DNA from: Aplysia californica | Taxonomy: Eukaryota > Mollusca > Gastropoda > Aplysiida > Aplysiidae | Length of the DNA stretch: 39,985 nucleotides | Assembly: GCF_000002075.1 (NCBI RefSeq) | Contig: NW_004798094.1 | Location: 43,361-83,345, forward strand | Direction: 5' to 3' | Shown: in pieces, positions 24,438-34,976 of the stretch | Layout of the letters: every line of letters begins with the position of its first letter | Numbering within the stretch: position 1 is the stretch's first letter | Translations under genes and position numbers: made by a program | Notes under the pieces: generated by a model | Database searches by the model: none | The model's input: only the letters and a program-made list of their open reading frames with translations | Told to the model about the DNA's origin: nothing

Positions 24438-24617
24438 CTGTCCCCGCGGTTTTATGCCCAAAAAAATTATGAAGTTATGCAAACTGAGCCCAAAAAACGT
24501 GAAATTGTGCGATTCTGTTAATTTTAACAAAGAATGATAAAGTTAAATGATCAGAAATTATGCAAAAACGATCAAATTTTGCTAAATTATGTGAGGTGCA
24601 TAAAACCCTGGGGACAG
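24438..24617. mobile_element. ~180-bp MITE, family A, copy 2 (best preserved)
   Basis: TIRs CTGTCCCCGCGGTTTTATGC and, inverted, CTGTCCCCAGGGTTTTATGC bound a 180-bp AT-rich interior. It includes AAACTGAGCCCAAAAAACG, CTGTTAATTTTAACAAAG and GATCAAATTTTGCTAAATT. It has no coding capacity. The superfamily is not assigned because no certain target duplication is visible. Confidence 0.8.
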
Positions 24618-24930
24618 ACCCAAGCAAAAAGAACAATCGTTTTATCGCAAGCAAGCAGTCTGGTTTGAAAAGTAAAGTACCGCGTAAAGGAGATAAAAAC
24701 AAAACAAAGAAAAAAGAACCAGTAACATCTGTTCTGCATACTGTATCACTGTACATATGTATTTAATCTGACCCAATGTGCAGACTTCAACATAAGTCAA
24801 GGACCTGACAGACAGCCCTTATTTTATTTATTTTTAATCCGAAAAAAAGACAGCAAGGAATGTTTCAAAATTTTTTGCTCTGAAAATGTTAATGGGGTTA
24901 CCAATGCGTACTGCAAAGCTTATTATTTTG

Positions 24931-25211
24931 CGAGAGAGACAGAGAGAGAGACGCATACACAGACACACACATAGACTAGAGAGAGAGAGAGAGAGAGATA
25001 GTAGTTCATACAAGAGACAAGAACATTCGCTTCTCTCAAGACATACCAGGTTTCAACGTGCATTGGGTGTGTCCGGTTCAAATCCGAATGAGTGGGGACT
25101 TTTTTCTTTTTTAAAAAGAATTTCAGTAAAGATTTTTATGGCACTTACAACACATTTAGAAGTCGTCTAAGGGCTGAAGATTAAGATGTTACAAGAGAGT
25201 AACAATTACAA
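24931..25211. repeat. Duplicated ~285-bp segment, copy 1
   Basis: GACGCATACACAGACACACA followed by a (GA)n tract, GTAGTTCATACAAGAGACAA and the following ~200 bp recur nearly identically at 26738-27047. The unit contains GGTTCAAATCCGAATG followed by a T-run, like a Pol III B-box with terminator. Confidence 0.85.
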
Positions 25212-25424
25212 AACCATCACGTGCAGCAAGGAAATCTTCGGGGAATTTTAGCCATATTTGCCTTTTTTTATCGATTTGTGTGCGACACCATGGACATTCC
25301 TCAATTAAAATTTCCTCTGCACGTGATAAACGGACGTATGGTCTCCAACTGTGCTCACTTTGGTGGCAATATAACTTATATTATTATTAGCCGCCGTTTG
25401 CGCAAAATCCAGTATCGCATCAAC

Positions 25425-25610
25425 ATGCCACTAATCGTGCCTCAGCTTTGGCATGGCTGCTGGAGGAAGTTGGAGCCCGAGAAGTTGCCAGAAGGCTTGC
25501 CAGTGTCACATTCTGTCGTTGCCCGCCTGAGGCAGCGCCATCAACTTCTCAAGCCACTGGATCAGTCCAAGAACGCCCACGTGCAGGTCGACCCATGAAA
25601 ACCACTCAGA
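25425..25610 (+). mobile_element. Tc1/mariner transposase relic (N-terminal helix-turn-helix region)
   Basis: Translation in two frames shows LLEEVGAREVARRLA, VSHSVVARLRQRH and ATGSVQERPRAGRPMKTT. This is the typical order of the Tc1 paired-like DNA-binding domain followed by the GRP linker. Two frame changes separate the segments and the catalytic DDE part is absent, so this is a dead fragment. It lies between the two copies of the duplicated segment. Confidence 0.7.
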
Positions 25611-25682
25611 GTGTTTGCAAGCGGTCCTTAACTTATTATGTTGGTCTATACTACGAATTAAAGTAAGCAATTACTAAGACTA

Positions 25683-25858
25683 TCTCCGTCGTTTTGTGCG
25701 AGAAAAATTCTGAAATTATGCAAATTGAGCCCAAAAATGTGAAATTATGCACGTGTGTTAATTTTAAAAAAGAATGATAAAGGAAAATAATCAGAAATGA
25801 TGCAACAAATGATCAAATTTTGCTAAATTATGCGGAGTGCGTAAAACCACTTGGACAG
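25683..25858. mobile_element. ~180-bp MITE, family A, copy 3 (decayed ends)
   Basis: The interior TGCAAATTGAGCCCAAAAATG, GTTAATTTTAAAAAAGAATG and GATCAAATTTTGCTAAATTA match copy 2. The right end GTAAAACCACTTGGACAG is a weakened TIR. Confidence 0.7.
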
Positions 25859-25895
25859 CTAAGAACCTAAGAGTGCATCCATCCGTTTGTTTGTT

Positions 25896-26408
25896 TTTGT
25901 AAAGTGTTTTACGGCGCTCGCAACTGCATAAGGTCATATGAGCGCGCGGGACACACCTAATACTTTCAGTTGGTAGGAAATTTTGAATTTTGCCCGGGTG
26001 GCGGCCGAAGCCCACTCTTATCGATTTTAGACCTCCAAGGGATCTTTAACGTGCGCAACTTGCGCACGGGCCCTCCGAGATTTTTCGTCCTTGTCCGAGA
26101 AGGCTAGGTGTAGATCTTTCTTACCAGAAGATCAGGGGTGTGGCTGAAAGACAACAGTTAGAGAGAAGAAGCGAATGAGTAGCAGTAGAAAGGCTGCAGA
26201 AAGAATCAGGAGCCCAGAGAAAGGGGCAAAGGGGGTGGGGACAGAAAGAGGAGACGAAAGCAGACGACAGAACATTGCAAGAGAGCAGGAAATGAGGTGA
26301 AAGGAGACAAATTTAGAGAAGAAAATGTTCCGGTCGCTACCCGGATTCGAACTCGGGATCTTTTGAATGAGAGGCCAGCACCTTAACCTCTAGGCCACGA
26401 GAGCCCCC
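25896..26408 (-). mobile_element. SINE family 1 copy, full length
   Basis: Read on the minus strand it begins with the tRNA-like head, TGGCCTAGAGGTTAAGGTGC then GATCCCGAGTTCGAATCCGG. It continues through the family body and ends GCGCTCATATGACCTTATGC, GCGAGCGCCGTAAAACACTT and an AC/A-rich tail. It is one of the best-preserved copies here. Confidence 0.87.
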
Positions 26409-26658
26409 CACCCGTCCCCATATATCCGTGGTTAACAAGTAAGGAAATCGAAGTAATCCGACTCCATTAGCATAACCTCACGGATTTTTTATTGTAATAA
26501 AACAGACAATTAATTTGACAATTTCTGTAGCGCTCGCTCCATTGTATAATCATACTACCGCTCGCTAAGCGCTTTACAATACCTTCGCTTTTACATAACG
26601 TTGTATGGGCCTTCTATTCACACAATGATACATTTTGAACGTGATGGCTATAATTCTC

Positions 26659-26797
26659 TCGAGAGAGAGAGAGACAGAGAGAGACAGAGAAAGAGACAGA
26701 GAGACAGAGATACAGACAGAGACAGACAGAGAGTGAGAGAGAGAGACAGAGAGAGAGACGCATACACAGACACACACATAGACTAGAGAGAGAGACA

Positions 26798-26832
<35 letters not shown>

Positions 26833-26834
26833 CT
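26659..26834. repeat. (GA)n/(GACAGA)n microsatellite
   Basis: This purine-rich GA and CAGA repeat tract lies within and before the second copy of the duplicated segment. The ORFs across it are low-complexity artefacts. Confidence 0.9.
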
Positions 26835-27047
26835 AGTAGTTCATACAAGAGACAAGAACATTGGCTTCTTTCAAAACATACCAGGTTTCAACGTGCATTG
26901 GGTGTGTCTGGTTCAAATCCGAATGAGTGGGAACTTTTTTCTTTTTTAAAAAGAATTTCAGTAAAGATTTTTATGGCACTTACAGCACATTTAGAAGTCG
27001 TCTAAGGGCTGAAGATTAAGATGTTACAAGAGAGTAACAATTACAAA
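26738..27047. repeat. Duplicated ~285-bp segment, copy 2
   Basis: The sequence matches 24931-25211 with only a few substitutions and a longer GA tract. The right break in similarity is at ACAATTACAAA in both copies. Confidence 0.85.
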
Positions 27048-27066
27048 TAAAGCATTAATTTCGGTT

Positions 27067-27166
27067 TGGTAGGAATCAATTTTGAATTTTGCTCAGGTGG
27101 TGGCCAAAGCCTACTCTTGTCGATTTTAGGACCACTAAGGGATCTTTAACATGCACAACTTTCCCA
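27067..27166 (-). mobile_element. SINE family 1 fragment
   Basis: GGTAGGAATCAATTTTGAATTTTGC...GTGGCCAAAGCCTACTC...GGATCTTTAACATGCACAAC is the reverse complement of the 3' middle of family 1. Head and tail are absent. Confidence 0.65.
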
Positions 27167-27467
27167 CGGTTTGGGGGGCGGAAAATTGCGCAAGTTTTAT
27201 CCTGTAATGCAAAGGATTACTCAATAAGCCGCCCTTCCTTTGTACGGTAAATTACGCAGGTTTCTTAGTTTGGTATCGATTATGAGGTATCTGTGGTCAA
27301 ACAGAATCCTGACCTCGACGCCTCGTCCATGTTTATCTGTTTGAGAGTTCACTGAAATTAGTTCAAGTAGTAGACTGCTCTACCAGGCTTGGTGTTGGAG
27401 GGGGTACATTGTGTAGCTGAAAGTACTCGGGCAAGTTTGTCTCAGAAGAACCAGAAAATAAGTAAAT
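27167..27467. other. Spacer between SINE fragment and LTR element
   Basis: No gene or repeat is recognised in this stretch. Confidence 0.5.
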
Positions 27468-27627
27468 GTAGTGACTCTCCGAACACTCAATTAACTCACA
27501 ACACAGCAGCTGACATGATCATGACTTCGCACGGACTTGCGAAGTGCTCACACGAAAAACACCACCTGACCCGACTGTCCTACACGGGCAGTCGAGTAGA
27601 AACTCCAGTGAGTAAAGACCTTCCACA
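27468..27627 (+). repeat. 5' LTR of the Ty3/Gypsy element
   Basis: It starts TGTAGTGACTCTCC and ends about TTCCACA just before the primer-binding-site-like sequence. About 150 bp match the 3' LTR with four substitutions and one single-base indel. Confidence 0.85.
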
Positions 27628-28975
27628 TTGGGGACCCCGACAAGTTGAAACGCAATTTCAACTTTGTGTGTTCTTGTCTTGGATTATATTTTGAATTATA
27701 TTTGAACGGACTTGCGTTCTCGTCACAACCCTTACCAGCCTTTCAAAATGTGTGAACAGGATTATAAAGTAAGTGCAGTTTCTATTAAACTACCAACATT
27801 TTGGACAGCTGGGCCGGAAGCTTGGTTCGCCCAAACTGAAGCGCAATTCGCTCTGCGAAATATAACCCAAGACGAAACGAAATACTACCATGTTGTCGCC
27901 GCTCTCGACAACGGCACAGCAACTCGGGCACTTTCAATTTTAACCAACCCACCAGAAGTCAACAAATACAGCACTCTGAAAACATTTTTGTTGTCGTCAC
28001 ATAGTTTGTCTGATCCGGAAAGAACATCAGCGCTCTTTAAATTACAGGAGTTAGGAGACCGTAAGTCGTCAGAGTTAATGGACTCTATGTTAGGCTTACT
28101 GGGAGCGCACGAACCGTGCTTCCTTTTCACACACTTATTCCAACAACAGTTGCCTGAATACGTGAGAGCCCCCCTGGCAACATTCGACCATCTCGACTGC
28201 CGCACGTTAGCACAAGAGGCCGACAAATTATTCCTTGCCGTTGCTCCACCCGCGACACTACTGACCGTAGATCGCACAACGGCTGCTAGCAAGCTCAGAC
28301 CTTGCCACTCGACAGGTCTATGCTTTTACCACCATAGATTTGGATCAAACGCCCAAAAATGCCTTCCGCCAAGCAGTTACAAAGCCTCCAAAAAAGCACC
28401 TGCTGCGTTCAGGGAAAAGAGTAGGTGGATCAGCAGAATTCAGTCTGGCTTCAGAACCTTCTGTTGACTCACAAAAAGCTCAATTGATTATCAGGGACTC
28501 TGTCTTTGGCCGCTGTTACATCATCGATACGGGAGCCCAAGTTTCGGTTCTTCCTGCAACATGGCGGGACAAACAGGCGAACACTTCAGGCTCTCCACTT
28601 TTAGCCGCAAATGGTAGCAAAATCAATACATATGGTGCGCTCAACACCACCATTCGTTTCCAAAACAATGCTTTCGACGCCAGGCTTGTCATCGCCGATG
28701 TAAAGCGGGCCCTACTTGGTGCTGACTTTCTTCGCCGCCACAACCTACTGGAAGACATTCGTGATCAGAAACTGATAGAGGCACAATCTTTCAAAGTATA
28801 CCCATGTACTATCAGTCAGATTTCAGATATCTCAGCTAGCCATAGTGGACCCAGAAAGCAACAAATTTAGGAAGATATTAACAGAGTTTCCTGAAATCCT
28901 CGAGCCAACCTTTTCGGCCTCCGAAGTGAAGCACGATGTTTCTCATTTCCTCCCCACCACTGGTCCACCCGTACA

Positions 28976-29326
28976 TAATAATAAATAATAATAATAGGTA
29001 GCATTTGTATAGCGCATATCCCCGCTCAGCAGCAGGCTCTATGCGCTTTACACTAAATTATTACCCCAGCAGACCATAGAACACTCCGAAACATTCTCAG
29101 CTTCCCGGGAAGCATACAGTGCAAGCAGCCGATTAAGCGCTCAAACACTAACAAACTGACAAGATCTTTCGCTGTCTATAGCCGGGTACCCATTCCCACC
29201 TGGGTGAAGTGAGGAAAATTCGTGTAAAGTGCCTTTCCCAGGGACACAACGTCGGGCCCTTGACGGGATTTGAACCCACGACCTTACGGTTGCGAGTCCG
29301 AGAGCCTAACCGACGCCACCGACCAA
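28976..29326 (-). mobile_element. SINE family 2 copy, full length, inserted in the Ty3/Gypsy element
   Basis: On the minus strand the tRNA-like head has GGCGTCGGTTAGGCTCTCGG and B-box GTGGGTTCAAATCCCG. The body TTGTCAGTTTGTTAGTGTTT...CTGGGGTAATAATTTAG follows, ending GCGCTATACAAATGCTACC and (ATT)n. It is the cleanest family 2 copy in the window. It post-dates the LTR element. Confidence 0.88.
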
Positions 29327-31938
29327 AGCACGTGGACTACCCCCAGACAAACTAACCATTGCCAAAGCTGAATTCCAGAAAATGGAGGAAATGGGAATTA
29401 TTAGACGATCTAGCAGTCCCTGGTCTTCACCTCTTCACATGGTTCCGAAAGGTAATGGAGACTGGCGACCTTGTGGCGACTACCGTGGACTCAACAATAG
29501 AACGACCCCAGATCGTTATCCGATTCCCCAAATTCAAGACTTCTCAGCACGACTCGCTGGCAAAAGTATTTTCTCCAAAATATACCTCGTTCGAGGTTAC
29601 CACCAAATCCCAGTTGCGCAGGAGGACATTCCGAAAACTGCCGTCATCACACCATTCGCCTATACGAATTTCTACGCATGCCATTCGGCCTTAGAAACAG
29701 ACATTCCAGCGTCTTATGGACTCCGTCCTGCCTGACATTTCGTGCGCATTCATCTATCTAGGTGATATACTCATTGCCAGTTCACCAGCAGCTCAACATA
29801 TTAAAGATCTACGTAGTACGACAAGTTTGCGAAAGACTCAGAGAAGCGGGCCTAGTTGTTAGGTTAGAAAAATACGTGTTTGGAGTGACCGAAATCCAAT
29901 TTCTAGGCCATCGAGTCACACTAGATGGATCTACCCCACTCCCTTCCAAAGTCAAAGCTACGGAAGAATTCCCACAGCTAGCCACTTACAAAGCACTCCA
30001 AGAATTTCTGGGAATGCTAAACTTCTACCATTGCTTTCTGCCTCTAGCTGCATCAGTACTACGCCCTCTCTACGAAGCTCTGAAAGGAGAAAAAAGGAAA
30101 ACAAAACTTTGCTGGACGGAACAGATGACTACAGCGTTCCAGGCCAGCAAACGTTTGCTTGCCGACTGCACTCTCCTCTTGCATCCCAGAACAAACGTTC
30201 CTATCGCCTTAACCACCGATGAGTCAGATCACGCAGTTGGCGCTGTCTTCGAACAATATGTCGATGAGGCCTGGCAACCTTTAGCATTTTTCAGCAGACA
30301 ACTTCGAGAGACAGAACAACGGTACAGCACATATGATCGGGAGTTATTAGGACTCTATCTTGCCGCCCGTCACTTCCGATTTTTGCTTGAGGGTAGGTGC
30401 TCCACAGCGTTCACCGATCATAAACCTCTGGTGGACGCTATGTCCAAGTTATCCCCACCCTGGTCAGCTCGCAAGCAACGTCACCTGTCATTCATCTCAG
30501 AATTTACCACGGACATACGGCACATTTCAGGGAAGGAGAACCATGTTGCAGACTGTTTGCCCCGAACCATTTTCCAGACCACATTAGGAATGGACTACAA
30601 AGCAATGGCTGAAGCCCAATGCACTGACACCTCTTCTCCAGACGACAGCGCCTCTTCCCCAGGATTGCGCACAGTTTCAATGGCTATCGAATCTGGAGGA
30701 CCAGAACTGCTGTGTGACATTTCGACCGGACATCCTAGACCAATTTTACCTCCAGCATTTCGTCGACAGGTCTTCGATTTGTTTTATAGCCTCTCCCACC
30801 CAGGAAGGAAGGCTACAGTCCGCCTGATTTCCCAGAGATTTGTTTGGCATGGGCTAAGGAAGGAAGTCAGCAAGTGGGCCAAGGAATGTACGGACTGCCA
30901 AGCTTCCTAAGTGCAAAAGCATACTAAGGCACCCATCGAGAAGATTTCAGTGCCTGAAAAGAGGTTCAGTCACGTTCATGTCGATTTTGTAGGTCCTTTA
31001 ACCCCATCGCAGGGCTTCATTCACCTCTTCACAATCATCGACAGAACGTCACGATAGCCAGAGGCTATCCCACTCAAGGACACCTCGACAACAGAATGTG
31101 GCCGTGCGCTAATCAATAACTGGATCGCTTGTTTTGGGATCCCCATCGACATCACATTCGACAGATGCCCTCAGTTTACTTCTGCCTTGTGGAGAGAGAT
31201 GGCCGAGCGCCTTGATACCAATCTTCATCATACAACAGCCTATCACCCTCAATCCAATGGACTGATTGAGCGATTGCACCGGTCCGGTCTTAAGAGTGCT
31301 CTCAAAGCAAGACTCCAAAGCCCGAACTGGCTCGATGAACTGGAATGGGTACTGCTAGGTTTGAGGACTGCCCCAAAAGAGGACCTGGGAACTTCTTGCG
31401 CTGAGCTAGTTTATGGAGAACCACTCAGAGTACCGGGCGAATTTTTTACCCGTGACACTTCACATTTGATCCCAAATGCAGTCACAACTAGCCAAGGCGA
31501 CATCACTGCACTGTGCACCTACCTCCAACATCCACTCGTCACTAGACACAGCAAAGTTCGTGTTCATCCGCTGCGACGCTCATCAAAAAACCCTACAGCG
31601 CCCGTGTACTGGTCCGTACAAGGTTTTAGAAAGGCATGATAAAACCTTTCTTGTCGATCTAAGTAGTCACGCGGAACACATCTTTGTCGACCGATTCAAA
31701 CCAGCTTTTGAATGTGTTGCTCAAGCACCAAGACGTGGGCGACCTCCGTCTTCATCGCTTGTGAATCCAAGCGCAAATACTAACAATTCAACCCAGCCTA
31801 CCCAAGCTGTACAATCCGCTCCTGTTACTCTTCAGGAACCACAACAAGCAGGCTGGAAGGTCTCACGTTCAGGACGTATCGTGAGACCACCTCCCCGATT
31901 CTAGAACCTCCTGTCATGTCAGCGCTGGAGGGGGGCCA

Positions 31939-32089
31939 TGTAGTGACTCTCCGAACACTCAATTAACTCACAACACAGCAGCTGACATGATCATGACTTC
32001 GCACGGACCTGCGAAGTGCTCACACGAAAAACACCACCTTACCCGACTGTCCTACACGGACAGTCGAGTAGAAAACTCCGGTGAGTAAA
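31939..32089 (+). repeat. 3' LTR of the Ty3/Gypsy element
   Basis: It matches the 5' LTR from TGTAGTGACTCTCC to GTGAGTAAA. A purine-rich GGAGGGGGGCCA lies immediately before it, as a polypurine tract should. Confidence 0.85.
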
Positions 32090-32385
32090 ATATAAGTATA
32101 ATATTAGCGGCTTTGTATAAATACATGTGTATGCCCGATGCAATTTAGTGGCGCTCAAAAGGGAACTTAAAATGGGGGTTTTCGTGACAGAGAAAGAAAG
32201 AAAAATATGTATACAATGAAATGAAATAACAACAGTCTTGATAATTGGTTAGCGGAGGAGGATGGGACCAAGGAGGCCAAAGGCAACAGGTGGCACCCGA
32301 ACGTCATCCAGCTACTGGTTGCAAGAGTGGACTTATAGAACACCAGGTGCCACTGAGTGTGAGAGTGGGATGCGTAGAACAATTC

Positions 32386-32790
32386 TGTTTTCGCCCTTGT
32401 CCGAGAAGGCTTGGTGTAGATCTTTCCTATCATAAGATAAGGGGCGTGGCTGAAAGACAGCAGTAAGAAGGAGCCAAGGAAAAGCAGTAGAAAAGCTTGC
32501 AGAAAGAGGCAGGAGCCCAGAGGAGGGGGCAAATGAGTTGAGGGGGTTGGGGCAGAAAGTGGAGACGAAAGCAGACGACAGAACTTTCCTAGAGAGCAGG
32601 AAAGAGGTGAAAGGAGCCGTCGCTATCTCTGTCCCAGGGGTTTTATGCACCCCGCATAATTTATCAAAAAAATTTTGGGCTCAGTTTTCATCATTTCAGA
32701 ATTGTTTTTCTCCACAAACCAGATTCGAACACGGGACCTATTTAATGAGAGGCGAACACCTTAACCTCCAGGCCACGAGAGCTCCTTTGC
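32386..32790 (-). mobile_element. SINE family 1 copy, 3' truncated, split by a family A MITE
   Basis: The minus strand shows the head (TGGCCTGGAGGTTAAGGTG, B-box region GTTCGAATCTGG) at the right. The family body continues to CTTCTCGGACAAGGGCGAA at the left. The middle is interrupted at 32629-32710 by family A sequence. Confidence 0.75.
32629..32710. mobile_element. Family A MITE, copy 4 (internally deleted), nested in a SINE
   Basis: CTGTCCCAGGGGTTTTATGC, ACCCCGCATAATTTATC and TTTTGGGCTCAGTTTTCAT match the family. The middle and one end are missing. Family 1 SINE sequence lies on both sides. Confidence 0.7.
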
Positions 32791-32799
32791 CTATCTCCG

Positions 32800-33165
32800 A
32801 AAGGACAAGATAAAATGGGAAACTTCGTGTAAGGTAAAGTGTCCTTCCTAAAGACACAACGCAGTCCGTCCCGAGTTGAGCCACAAAGCCCTTCTTACCC
32901 TGAACCTGTCCCCACGGCTTTATGAAAAAAAAAATCATGAAATTACGCAAACTGAGCCCAAAACTGTGAAATTATGCGATTCTGTTAATTTTAATAGAAC
33001 AATAAAGGAAAATAATCAGAAATTGTGAGAAAAAAAATCAAATTTCGCTAAATTATGAGGGGTGCATAAAACCCCCGGGGACAGTTTAACCCACAATCTC
33101 ACCATTTCGAGTCAGACTACGGTAGCCTAACCCCAAGACTACCAATGCCACCACACTTGCGGTGC
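32800..33165 (-). mobile_element. SINE family 2 copy (5' part), split by a family A MITE
   Basis: AACTTCGTGTAAGGTAAAGTG and AAGACACAACGCAGTCCG on the left, and AACCCACAATCTCACC...ACGGTAGCCTAACCCC...CCAATGCCACC on the right, match the minus-strand family 2 head and body. The family A copy at 32906-33084 interrupts it near the B-box. Confidence 0.65.
32906..33084. mobile_element. Family A MITE, copy 5, nested in SINE family 2
   Basis: Ends CTGTCCCCACGGCTTTATG and, inverted, CTGTCCCCGGGGGTTTTATG bound a 179-bp copy close to copy 2 throughout. The flanking sequence is one SINE, so the MITE inserted after the SINE. Confidence 0.8.
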
Positions 33166-33837
33166 GATATGAACGACACGTCCTGTTAGACATTACATTA
33201 GAATGTCAATAACGACCTAAAAATAGCAAAAATGTAAAAACCAAAATAGACTCACGAGCGTGTGGCGTTATCTCAGTCTGTTCCACCGCTCCGCAAGCTA
33301 CATGAACAATGAAAGTTCCGGGTCAGTTTGAGAGGAGAAAAGAATTTATCAGCGAAATTGTCTTGCTGGTCAATAAGTAAGCCTTCCTCCTCGAAGATTG
33401 TTGCGAGCCTCGGTCTTTATACTGACTCTCTCTTCGACAATATAATGATAAGATGGATGATAGGGGACATTATCAATCTATTTATAGGTGGAAAACTAGT
33501 CAAAGTTGTCTCGAACATACAGTTTGGCGCGAAGATGTTCTGAGATGACGTTGCGGCCGTGCACTTGTAGGGAGTGGATAATGTTCATAGCGGTTTTACA
33601 ACTAATTTCAATAATACGCAGTTTTCTCATAAAGGTATGTAACTATTTTAAGTTGCATATATATTATTATATGATATATATATGAAAAACTTTTTTTTCA
33701 ATGAATAAACTAGGTGGACTAATAATATAGCGGATCATACCTTCACTCAGAGTCGTGCAAGGACTTTTATAGGACAGAGTTTACAGAAAGTAAACACTGG
33801 ATTGACAGGCCAACATTCGATGACGCAATCTCGAAGA
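33166..33837. other. Spacer, no recognised gene
   Basis: This is AT-rich sequence with an AT-dinucleotide-like patch near 33655-33682. The ORF at 33328-33543 has no recognisable domain. Confidence 0.5.
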
Positions 33838-34412
33838 GACATCGTCATCATCATCCTCCGGTGCCTTGCCGACTTGCGTGGGCGATCATGGACCTCCACT
33901 TCACTCTTTCTTGTGTTGTAGCGATGGTGTCTGTCGTTCTTGCTGTTCCCAGTCATGTGGTCAACTGGTTCAGTATCTTTTCCCTTTGTCTGCTTCTATC
34001 TCTCTTTCCATCAAACTTGCCTGTTGTTACAATATGCTCCAATGCTTCTTTCCGCATTGTGTGTCCAATGAACTTTGCCTGTCGCTATTTTTATGATATT
34101 CGTCACAGATCTATGCTGTCGTCTGCAATTTGCTTCAACAAAGGCTTCTTCATTAAATTTTGTTTCTTAGCTGTCCATTGGATACGCAGCATGCGTCTTA
34201 TGAACCACAACTCTGTCTCCTCAGTTTTCCTTTCCAGCTATCTATTGATTGACCATGTTTGGCACCCGTATAATAGGACTGGTCACTGGCTCTATGAAAC
34301 TTTTCAGTACTCTTTTTCTTGTTTCCAGCTTGATGTTTGTAAGTATCAGTTTCATTTTGTGGAAGGTTGTTTTTACTTGGCAAATGCGGCTTTTAATTTC
34401 GGTGTGACATTC
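33838..34412 (-). mobile_element. 5'-truncated non-LTR retrotransposon (RTE-like) 3' end
   Basis: Minus-strand translation gives EIKSRICQVKTTFHKMKLI, LTNIKLETRKRVLKSFIEP, then ELWFIRRMLRIQWTAKK-like and AKFIGHTMRKEALEHIV segments in changing frames. This is the C-terminal part of an RTE-like LINE polyprotein. It ends in a (GAT)n tail at about 33838-33856. The 184-codon plus-strand ORF over it is antisense to this relic. Confidence 0.7.
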
Positions 34413-34498
34413 TAAAGAGTAATAACGGTATTTTCAGGGACTAAAACCTCGTTTCTTCAGGACTAAGTCCATCGACCTTTAGACTGGCAGTCTCTATT

Positions 34499-34828
34499 TG
34501 CCCCCTCCTCTGGGCTTCTGACTCTTTTTGCAGCCTTTCTACTGCTACTCCTTGGCACCTTCTTACTATTGTCTTTCACCAACACCCCTAATCTTATGAT
34601 AAGTAAGATCTACACCTAGCGTTCTCGGAAAAGGGCAAAAAATCTCGGAGGTCCTGTTTTCAAGTAGCGCACATTTCAATTTTGGTGATTGAAAATCGAT
34701 AAGAGTGGGCTTCAGTCGCCACCAGGGCAAAATTAAAAATTTCTACCCACTGAAAATGTTTGGTGCGTCCTGCACGCTCATTTGATCTTATGCAGTTGTG
34801 AGCGCCGTAAAACACTAACCAAAAAATA
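34499..34828 (+). mobile_element. SINE family 1 copy, 5' truncated
   Basis: GCCCCCTCCTCTGGGCTTCT, TTTTTGCAGCCTTTCTACTG and GATCTACACCTAGCG lead to the tail GCTCATTTGATCTTATGCAG, GAGCGCCGTAAAACACTAACC and an (AAT)-rich end. The tRNA head is missing. Confidence 0.75.
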
Positions 34829-34976
34829 ATAATAAAATGGTCGCATTTTGCATTGTTTGGTAGGCAGGCTTTGGCCCCGCCAATCAGTTGCAATCTGGCC
34901 TGAGAAGGATACAACCTCCGAGCAGAAAGACCGTGATATCAGATTAAAGCTTCTCCCTACACAAGAATCGAACTGG

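Larger units (their letters stand above)
27468..32089 (+). mobile_element. Ty3/Gypsy LTR retrotransposon, broken fossil copy
   Basis: Two near-identical short LTRs of about 150-160 bp (TGTAGTGACTCTCCGAAC...) bound a 4.6-kb element. A primer-binding-site-like TTGGGGACCCCGAC follows the 5' LTR. Parts in order: gag-like region (about 27.75-28.35 kb), aspartic protease with a DTGA motif (about 28.5 kb), reverse transcriptase (about 29.4-30.0 kb), RNase H (about 30.1-30.6 kb), the H2C2 zinc finger and core of integrase (about 30.8-31.6 kb) and a C-terminal tail to about 31.9 kb. The order RT, RNase H, integrase is that of Ty3/Gypsy. The copy is broken, with roughly half a dozen interruptions of its reading frames plus a SINE inserted between protease and RT. 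The LTRs differ at about 3% of sites, so the insertion is moderately recent on a genomic scale. Confidence 0.93.

Noticed and set aside
33861-34415. 184-codon plus-strand ORF with hydrophobic stretches that looks like a membrane protein
   Set aside because: The minus strand of the same interval encodes recognisable LINE reverse-transcriptase segments and a GAT tail, so the plus-strand ORF is an antisense shadow.
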